Assembly (NCBI GenBank): GCA_034008185.1
Contig: CM067081.1
Span: forward strand, 12,089,821 to 12,153,820
Source of the DNA: Gorsachius magnificus
Taxonomy: Eukaryota > Chordata > Aves > Pelecaniformes > Ardeidae
Direction: 5' to 3'
DNA: 64,000 bases
This document shows, in pieces, positions 57,723 through 64,000 of this stretch. A program made the position numbers and the translations under genes. The stretch's first letter is position 1. Each line of letters begins with the position of its first letter. Below the pieces are notes generated by a model, which saw only the letters and a list, made by a program, of their open reading frames with translations, ran no database searches and had not been told where the DNA came from.

Positions 57723-58236
57723 CCTAAAAAGAATACATTGTTGCATCTGAGTAATAGTTCCAAGTTATTTCAGTAATTTATGAAGACTTAGGCACTTTTA
57801 TACTGAATATGAAGCAGGCAGACTATAGTCCAGTTGTGCTGTCTGAATGCTAACGCCAAAACAAAGCATTTCTTTTGAAATCAGAGCCATGGCCCAGTCT
57901 ATCATGCAACTATCAATAAAATCTATTTGCAATTTAAGAAACTGGAGCACTATGGCACAGTAGATATAACTAAGGGAGTTACCAACAGTCAGCTGGTACT
58001 GTGATGTAAAGAAAACACGTATGAAATACCATTTTAAGACAGCTTACAAATAGGGTCTAATAAACCATCTACAAGAATGCACCACTGCATGTACTTTTGC
58101 TCTACCTGCTAGTAATGCTCTACTTCCATTAGTAGGCAGGATGCAGAATTCAAAAATGTCAAAACAAGCTAATCCTTGGGATTTTACAGTAGCTGCATTG
58201 GGAACTATGTTTGCATAACTGTCCCACGCTAAGTAA

Positions 58237-58369
58237 ACCTGTTACAGGCCTCATTGTCTCCACTGCAATTAACTTTACAGTGAGGAAAGCATAACCTGTT
58301 ATTCTTCTAGCCACGTTTTTCAATTCAGACACACAGTGAGTTGTGTCTATTTGCTGAATAACGAGGCAT
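58237..58369 (-). ncRNA. H/ACA box snoRNA
   Basis: Minus strand. 5' hairpin: base GCC-CGTT with AACG-GGC, an open pocket on both sides, then a 7 bp stem AGACACA/TGTGTCT. H box AGAAGA or ATAACA. 3' hairpin: base ACAGG/CCTGT, pocket, upper stem with CTC-ACTG/CAGTGGAG. The ACA box follows one base after the stem with a three-base tail (ACAGGT, ending at 58237). 133 nt, alone in the intron between exons f and g. Confidence 0.78.
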
Positions 58370-58604
58370 AACAATTAACTCTTCACAGTGTCCGTAGAAT
58401 AGCTTCTGGGTTTGGAGCCTAGCCTAGCCTAACTTTAAAAAAAAAAAAAAAAACAACAAACACCAAACAAAACATGTCACTAACTGCCTTCTGGCACTTG
58501 GATTTGTGTTTAAAAATACAATACTGCTTCTTTGTAAAAAGGCAACCAAAAAGCTAAGACTTGAGCTTTTATGACCCTCATCCAACTACTTCCTCAATAC
58601 TTAC

Positions 58605-58652
58605 CCTTAAGTAGAGGCTTTCCACTGTATTCCAGACATCACAGGAATGACC
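58605..58652 (-). other. TAF1D: Host-gene non-coding exon f
   Basis: Minus strand: acceptor ATTTCTTATAG, donor GTAAGT, 48 bases. Confidence 0.68.
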
Positions 58653-58752
58653 CTATAAGAAATATTTTGGAACAAGGTCATTTAACTGCACTTTTATCCC
58701 GTAATAGTTCAACAGTTCTTCAAAGTTGTATTTGACAAGCTTCTTTCAGTCT

Positions 58753-58891
58753 ACTTGTTTCAACAGAAATACCAAGTTTAACAGCACGTCTGCATGAAAA
58801 CCAACGATGCCAGCTGCTGAAATACTGTAGCACTGCTTTTTGAACACCCCATCAGGAAGATACTGCTGGGTGCAGATACCATACAGTGCAC
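58753..58891 (-). ncRNA. H/ACA box snoRNA, paralogue of 55459-55598
   Basis: Minus strand: 5' hairpin base GCACTG/CAGTGC, hinge ACAGTA (H box), 3' hairpin, ACA box with three-base tail (ACAAGT, ending at 58753). It lies between exon e and exon f. Stretches such as CACTGTATGGTATCTGCACC, GGCATCGTTGGTTTTC and GCTGTTAAAC are shared with the copy 3.3 kb downstream, including parts likely to form the guide pockets. Both should therefore modify the same or related sites. Confidence 0.85.
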
Positions 58892-58970
58892 AAATTAGTC
58901 TGATTACTTGCTGTGGAAATAGTACTTGTCTGAAGAAATCATACTCTTATGCTGAAGAAACAAAACTTAC

Positions 58971-59115
58971 CTCTTTCCCTAACATGTTCCACAAAAGTCC
59001 ACCGAAGTAACAGATTTGTGTATCAGAAGGCCAGCAACAGCCATTAAGAATTCAAGCACTCCGAAAAAGTTACAACTGCTTGCTGCTGCAGAGCTGGTGT
59101 GTTCATCTGTGAAGT
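58971..59115 (-). other. TAF1D: Host-gene non-coding exon e
   Basis: Minus strand: acceptor ATTTCTTTCCAG, donor GTAAGT, 145 bases. Excellent sites. Confidence 0.72.
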
Positions 59116-59222
59116 CTGGAAAGAAATCGACAACCCAACTACACTTCTGCAAACCTGGAACATGAAGCTCATGCCCTAGATTCATCAGCAGCTGAATGAA
59201 TTGCTGCTTCAATACATGCAAA

Positions 59223-59358
59223 TATTGTCCCTTCATATAAGTAACACAACTAATACATTAATCAGCTGTGGGTTGCAAAAGAAGGGGTTTTTCTAAGCAC
59301 TAGGTTCCAGGTTTTTGTCTACAGCAACAGACAAAAACTGAACACGTGCTGGAACAGA
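59223..59358 (-). ncRNA. H/ACA box snoRNA (hairpins 10 bp and 6+9 bp)
   Basis: Minus strand. 5' hairpin: GTTCCAG/CTGGAAC base, then a perfect 10 bp stem GTTTTTGTCT/AGACAAAAAC. H box AGAAAA. 3' hairpin: CCCTTC/GAAGGG base and an upper 9 bp stem with G-U pairs (ACAGCTGAT/ATTAGTTGT). ACA box directly after the stem, followed by exactly three bases (ACAATA, ending at 59223). Two hairpins, hinge and tail are all in place at 136 nt. It lies in the intron before exon 59115-58971. Expected role: guide for rRNA or snRNA pseudouridylation. Confidence 0.82.
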
Positions 59359-59824
59359 TTGAATGCATCAGCTTTCATTTTTTCCACTATTTTTGAAACC
59401 GCATCTGAAGCTATTTCTCAGTTTACTACATACTCACCATTACTAACTGTCACCTTCCACTACTGCATTTTCTACTTTTAGAGACAGGTATAGTTTGGAC
59501 TAAGGTAACTGGGGCGAGAAGTTCGCTATAAGATATGCTGTCGTAAAAACAAATTTATGCTGTGTCAAGCCTGTATGTTACCTAGTCCAGTACTCTTACT
59601 ACAGCAATGGCCAAATAAGATACCCTGTTCCTATCTATCCTCTTACTGAAGTATGTTCTTGTAAGGTTTCATTACCTGCCCAGCTTTAGCTCAGGGCTTC
59701 CCACATTAAAGATGTTTTCCTGTCCATAATCTTACACAGCATTTTCCTCCATGCTATTTCCTAGACTCTCCAGAAGCCATGCAAACTTGGTAACATCCTA
59801 CAGCGAGATATTTCACAGCTTTAC

Positions 59825-59947
59825 CTGCACATACGTGCAAGACTACCAGCTTCTTTCTGCTGCCCCTCTTGTTCTTGCATGGGACATGCATTAAGATGAA
59901 ATTTTACTATAGGGAATCAATCAGAAACTGCAGCTGTATGATAGACC
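59825..59947 (-). other. TAF1D: Host-gene non-coding exon d2 (probable)
   Basis: Minus strand: acceptor CACTTTCTGTACCAG after a C-rich tract, donor GTAAAG, 123 bases. The intron before it (59948-60389) shows no clear snoRNA. Confidence 0.5.
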
Positions 59948-60389
59948 CTGGTACAGAAAGTGTGGGTGGGGCACCACCAGGAGATTAAGTGTACAGTAGT
60001 TCCCCAACATCTTCAGCAGAGAAGATCCCAGGTAGTGTCCAAACTGAACCAGTTAGATTAAGTTGCCCTGCAGCATTCAAGATCAAATTTAATTAAAAAG
60101 CCTGTATTTAATATACAGGTATTCAAGAACTCAGCAGTTTTAGCTGCATTCAAGCAGAGGCTCAGGTTTTCCTTGGAATTATAAAACTTAAAAGCTTGAT
60201 TAAGGATTCAGTTTCAGACTGATAAAGGAGATGTTGCACTGAACTCAATACCTTGGAAGCTTCACAGCTATGAAACACTGATGTACGCATACTTGAACTA
60301 TGGAATACTGTTTTTCCAAAAAATTTTGCAAAGCAAAGCAAAAAAGCTACCTGAAGGAAAGAGGAACTGCAGACCAAGTAACAGCTTAC

Positions 60390-60441
60390 CTTGCACATCA
60401 AAAAAAATGAGCAGTATTTTGTATTCCAAAAGCAACATAAG
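60390..60441 (-). other. TAF1D: Host-gene non-coding exon d
   Basis: Minus strand: acceptor TTTTTTCTTCTAG, donor GTAAGC, 52 bases. Strong sites on both sides. Confidence 0.7.
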
Positions 60442-60567
60442 CTAGAAGAAAAAAATGATAAGAACTATCAGATAAGGTCAAATAACTGAAGAATCCTAAA
60501 GACAAAAGCTAGGTTTCAGCAATCAATTTAACAGTTGTAATAAGCTTGATTTCCATGTGTATTTATC

Positions 60568-60645
60568 CAGTTCTAATCAGAATTGAAATTTAGTTCATTT
60601 CTGAGTCACTCAGCAGTTGAACAGAAAAATTCATCACATGAACTG
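60568..60645 (-). ncRNA. C/D box snoRNA, 78 nt
   Basis: Minus strand: perfect terminal stem CAGTTC with GAACTG, C box GTGATGA (60637-60631) two bases inside the 5' stem, D box CTGA (60580-60577) three bases before the 3' stem, and a D'-like CTGA inside. Size and spacing are textbook. It lies alone in a 246-base intron between exons c and d, about 40 nt from the donor and about 125 nt from the acceptor. Likely guides rRNA 2'-O-methylation; the target is unknown to me. Confidence 0.82.
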
Positions 60646-60687
60646 CGGAATGAGCGAGACTCCACATACCACCTGGCTGTGCCTTAC

Positions 60688-60756
60688 CAAGCAAGAACCC
60701 CACTCCTAGATCCAGGATGAGTCTTTCATGCCATAGAGTATTTCTCAGGTAGATGC
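60688..60756 (-). other. TAF1D: Host-gene non-coding exon c
   Basis: Minus strand: acceptor CTCTTTTAG, donor GTAAGG, 69 bases. No frame continues from the previous exon because it follows the stop. Confidence 0.65.
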
Positions 60757-61324
60757 CTAAAAGAGTTACATTTAACCATTAATTTTGGACCAATATTAAA
60801 TGTGATCTACAACTACTGAAGAGTAATTTTTGCAGTCTTGCTCCCTAGAGCTACCAAGTTACAACTGGGAAACCCCAAACTTCCTTTACAAAGATTTGGG
60901 ATCCTAAATCAAGTATATAAGGAATGCAACTTGAACTTTCATTAGACACACACCTACTGTAAACCTCCTCAGACTGTCAATTACATGTTGAAGGAAATTA
61001 AACCAGTAAAATAGCAAGTCTTTTTCTGACAACATCCCTGTTCAGCACAGACTACTTTTACCTGCTGAACAGGTGTTTATTGCTGACAGTGATTTGGTTA
61101 GGAGTATTTGAGTGGAGCAGATCACCCTTTGGTTATTTACATCTCACTGATTCACAGGTTAACTTTTTCAAACAGTTTTATTTCTACTGCTACCAAGACA
61201 GCCTTGTCATCTACATTCAGACCATTTTGAAACACTAGTCATGTTTGCAAACATCTAAAACACCTTGAAAAGGTATTTGCAACTGGGGCAACGCTTGTTA
61301 AGTACTGTCATTATAATGAAGCTT

Positions 61325-61361
61325 TCATCTTCTGCTTAGTCCTATCATCTTCTGCTTAGTC
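61325..61361 (+). repeat. Short tandem duplication, period 20
   Basis: TCATCTTCTGCTTAGTC occurs twice, 20 bp apart, in a host-gene intron. Confidence 0.8.
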
Positions 61362-61478
61362 ATGTTCACATCAGATCCCTTTCTGCACAGAGAAAGGCAA
61401 GAGGGGTAAAAGAATCTTTTAATGTAAGATTCTATGCTGCTACAATTATTTTTAAGATAATTTACAACTTCAGATTAT

Positions 61479-61580
61479 TGTATTAGATTCAGGAGCAGAG
61501 AATTACTTTTCTGAACAGTTATTCCACATGGAATAGACAACCTCAATCACACAAACTGATTTTATCATCATTCAAATACA
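61479..61580 (-). ncRNA. C/D box snoRNA
   Basis: Minus strand: terminal stem TGTATT with AATACA (6 bp), C box ATGATGA (61571-61565), D box CTGA (61492-61489), about 100 nt. An internal palindrome TATTCCA/TGGAATA may fold as a short hairpin. It sits in the intron between the stop-containing exon (62097) and exon 60756-60688. Mammalian TAF1D hosts SNORD5 and SNORD6; which one this is, if either, I cannot say. Expected role: guide for 2'-O-methylation of rRNA. Confidence 0.65.
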
Positions 61581-62096
61581 TTAACTATATTTTGCAACAG
61601 TCTTTTGCCTAAGTTGACAAACCACTTTTGCATTTTTTACTGCTGGCACAAAAGATTTGCATTAAGCTTCAATTGTCTTCAACCCTTACTCAGCTCTTGA
61701 AGTACTTCAAAGCATAACCTGCATTTTCATAAGAGACAGAAAAATAACCCCTCAAGTACCATTCACAAAAAGTCAGCTATGAAAGAGAAAGGGGTCCAAA
61801 TTGCCCTTTGTAACATAAGCATGTATATGTATGCAAATGCACACACTTTTCTATACTGTGCTGCTATGTACAATATTTGGAACTTGGTTTTCCTATTTTT
61901 AATTCCATAAATTCTATGATCCACTGGTTCAGAGAAGTTAAGCTGCAGAAGGTAGCATTTCAGCAAGATTATCAGCCCACCACCATATCAAGGATATTAC
62001 ACGCCTGATACAAGACAGCACAGAAGACACTGAAAAGCTTAGCAAGACAGATTACAATTCTGTAACCACCTCAGCCACAGTGCCCAATACACTCAC

Positions 62097-62296
62097 CTTA
62101 AACCAGATCTGACTAGCTTGCTTGGTTGATAACTCAACATTGACTTCAGACCAGCGTTTTAAACCAAGTAGGCCAAGAAAGAGGTATGTCAAGAGTGACC
62201 ACTGCCACCGCATTTGTTAGTTTTCTGTTCACTGAGGTGAACCTTGCAGAAGCCCAGGGTTCTCAGCAGCACAGTCTTCCTCCTCCTCCACTTCAA
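62097..62296 (-). other. TAF1D: TAF1D 3' UTR part of stop-containing exon
   Basis: Continuation of the exon after the stop, ending at donor GTGAGT (complement of 62091-62096). An ATG-started frame beginning near 62215 (MRWQWSLLTYLF) stays open to the exon end but has no support as a protein. Confidence 0.65.
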
Positions 62297-62386
62297 TCAC
62301 TTCACTGTTGATTTTGCACATTTCATTTCTGGTTTTGATTTTTTCTTACTGGGAATTTTGCTGCTTATAATGAAAGAGCTGTTCTC
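62297..62386 (-). CDS. TAF1D: TAF1D last coding segment with stop
   Basis: Minus strand: the exon spans 62386-62097 (acceptor TTTTGTTAG, donor GTGAGT). Joined in phase to the previous exon it reads ENSSFIISSKIPSKKKSKPE and nine further residues to a TGA at 62299-62297. The start resembles human TAF1D DSFIVSSEFP, and the Lys-rich end resembles its basic C-terminus, which in human is longer. The stop lies 200 bases before the exon's donor, and many more exons follow, so the spliced RNA is a predicted decay target. That is usual for snoRNA hosts. Confidence 0.72.
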   Translation of the reverse strand, partial: ENSSFIISSKIPSKKKSKPEMKCAKSTVK

Positions 62387-62709
62387 CTAACAAAATAGAG
62401 GACAGAAGTATTCAGAAGTCTAGTTTTGAGATACTTAAAAGGCAAGATTTTGATAGTAGCTTTGCAAAATTTAAGAACTTTTCAGAGAGCTCCAGAATTC
62501 CTATACATTCCAGCATTATTTCAAAGAGGAGAGTGTGGACTCCCAAAACAACTTCTTTCTGCACTGCAGATGAGGATTCACAGGTATCATACAGTTAACT
62601 CTGGATCTAAGCTCAAGAATTAAGAACTCAAAACATTATCTACTAATTCCTTAAACTCAGAAGAGAAAGAAAGTTAGAGACGTTCTGAAGTTAAGGAACA
62701 TTTACTCAC

Positions 62710-62767
62710 CACTACTCTGGCATCAAGATCTTCCGGATTATCAGAATTCAAGCTGTCATCATCATCA
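62710..62767 (-). CDS. TAF1D: TAF1D penultimate coding exon
   Basis: Minus strand: acceptor TATTTCAG, donor GTGAGT. One base finishes a codon, then 19 codons: DDDDSLNSDNPEDLDARVV, an acidic stretch. The human protein has an LDDDGSIS acidic run at the matching place, as I recall. Family call rests mainly on the next exon and synteny. Confidence 0.7.
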
Positions 62768-64000
62768 CTGAAATATAAAAATTCAGATCAAGCTCTGTAA
62801 TTTTATAGCAGCCCAAAACATGTAAACTGTTTTCCTACCACAACCCCTGGTTTCTCTTCACGTGTATGGAAGTGCTGCAGCTTGTAAGTGTAAGGTAATA
62901 CTACTTCTACATGAGGCTGTTCTCAAAAGTTAGTTTCTGACAGCAGAATCACATCCTTACCAGCAACACCGGCACGACGGAAGCAGTGCTTAGCAGCAGA
63001 ACAAAGATTTAGTAGTAAACATCAATAGTAGCACTGAGATATTTGGGATTACACTGGCAGCTAGAAAGTCAACAAGTCAAGAAAACAAGCAGAATACAAT
63101 TGAGTAAATAAGAAGCTAGGCCTCAGCTAACAACAGTACACACCTGTCTTCCTAAAACTACAGCTGAGAAATATTATCTCCATACTGCCACGAACGAGTA
63201 TGAAATTCAGTTCTACTATCATCCAACAGGTTTTTCTCTCAAGACAGAAAGAACTCCCCAGAAAGAGATAAAGCCATTTTAATACTATGGTTTCAACAAG
63301 TGGCACTGGGAAGACTAGTTCCAAAAGGTAGAAAATCATCTAGTACTTATTTTATATAAGAATGGAGTGTCTGGATGAGCTGGCTTGCATTTGTTCTACA
63401 GAACTTCTGCTCTTCTTCTGCAGTTTCTTCTGTTCTTCTGTCAGACAGCAAACTAATTACTGTTACTTATTTTACAGGCTCACCCTAACACTTCAACTCA
63501 CATAAATTAGCAGTTTAACCGATTACTAGAGTGAACAGTAGCTGAAAGACAGCTGTGTACCTTCACACTTTTAGGCTTTCTAGTTTTAAGGTGCTGAGCA
63601 CATTTACAACATTAAGTATTCTTGCTGATTTACTGATCCCTTTATTGCAAGTTAACTGACCATAAAGAAAGACCTAAGATGATACTTCAATGCTTAATAA
63701 AGTAAAAAGGAAATTAAAAAATATCCTCTAGTTTTTGCCATAGAACACTTCTTTATCTGGGATAACTGTAGAGGAACTAATTTCAGGAAGCATCTTTTTT
63801 TTTAAACATTTCTACCATGTCATTTTAATGAGACAGTACAAATCACCACATGAAACAATCACCGGTCTTTTGATTAAAAGTATCTCATTCTACCAGAAGT
63901 TCCAAGGCACATTCACAAGCACAGAATCCCAAGGGGCTGAGTGTTTTGTTCCCAAAATAAACAATGCTTTCATAAGCAGATATTTACATTACACAGTATT
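62768..64000. other. No exon placed
   Basis: Expected to be upstream intron(s) of TAF1D on the minus strand. Short fragments with acceptor-like or donor-like ends occur (near 63365-63450 and 63556-63600), but none gives a frame I can tie to TAF1D. Confidence 0.4.

Larger units (their letters stand above)
53600..62767 (-). other. TAF1D: TAF1D-like snoRNA host transcript, 3' part
   Basis: On the minus strand I find a coding exon, a stop-containing exon and a chain of about ten small exons with consensus splice sites, ending at an AATAAA (53623-53628). The introns between them carry eight snoRNAs, never more than one each. This is the layout of a snoRNA host gene. In mammals TAF1D sits tail to tail with CEP295 and hosts a mixed set of H/ACA and C/D snoRNAs, which agrees. 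TAF1D encodes a subunit of SL1, the TBP-TAF complex of RNA polymerase I. The 5' exons lie to the right, at least partly outside the window. Confidence 0.75.

Noticed and set aside
58979..59236. 85-codon minus-strand frame
   Set aside because: Runs through the acceptor of exon e and touches the snoRNA tail at 59223; not continuous in the spliced RNA.
59987..60125. H/ACA candidate in intron d-d2 with tail ACACTT
   Set aside because: Only one convincing hairpin and no clear hinge box.
62097..62215. Signal-peptide-like frame MRWQWSLLTYLFLGLLGL on the minus strand
   Set aside because: It lies after the TAF1D stop in the same exon, in another frame, and has no in-phase continuation that I could support.
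63360..63460. Possible upstream TAF1D exon with acceptor-like GTCTGACAG
   Set aside because: The Glu/Lys-rich frame ends in stops without a good donor and does not resemble the part of TAF1D expected there.
1..64000. CRISPR array, bacterial operon, phage or toxin system
   Set aside because: None seen. Spliced vertebrate genes, CR1 elements and a CpG island show ordinary bird nuclear DNA.

Overview
The window is nuclear DNA from a bird. Several truncated CR1 LINEs are scattered through it, all reading on the minus strand, and there is a solo LTR of an avian endogenous retrovirus. The genes are vertebrate genes with many exons. Species cannot be fixed from sequence alone.

Layout. Positions 1-5400 hold no exon I can support, only AT-rich sequence and one CR1. 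By synteny known in mammals this would be the 5' part of SMCO4 on the minus strand, but no coding sequence shows it. A CpG island at about 5430-6120 looks like a bidirectional promoter: two perfect NRF1 palindromes, two inverted CCAAT boxes, a perfect 2 x 20 bp tandem repeat carrying an E2F-type site in each copy, and a TATA box on the minus strand. From there CEP295 (centriole elongation and centriole-to-centrosome conversion) runs on the plus strand to 52378. I could chain 28 coding exons, all phase-compatible, into an open frame of 1873 codons. It starts with the conserved N-terminus and ends in the ALMS-motif C-terminus. Introns hold five further CR1 pieces, a 555 bp solo LTR with a 5 bp target duplication, and a 1.5 kb GC-rich insertion with degenerate tandem repeats.

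Positions 53600-62767 hold the 3' part of a second gene on the minus strand, tail to tail with CEP295. Its last coding exon resembles the end of TAF1D (a subunit of the Pol I factor SL1), and the position agrees with mammalian synteny. The stop codon is followed by a long chain of small, apparently non-coding exons. Their introns carry eight well-formed snoRNAs: two C/D box and six H/ACA box, at most one per intron. Two of the H/ACA RNAs are clear paralogues. This is the architecture of a snoRNA host gene. It matches the mammalian TAF1D locus, which is known to host a similar mixed set. Thus a Pol I initiation factor and rRNA-modification guides come from one transcript, and the stop position predicts nonsense-mediated decay of the fully spliced form.

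Most interesting points: the eight-member snoRNA array read directly from box motifs and terminal stems; an open frame that continues through three downstream exons of the host gene; a possible dead exon in CEP295; the shortened CEP295 central region; and the duplicated E2F element in the promoter. Positions 62768-64000 should contain upstream TAF1D intron or exons, but I could not place an exon there.
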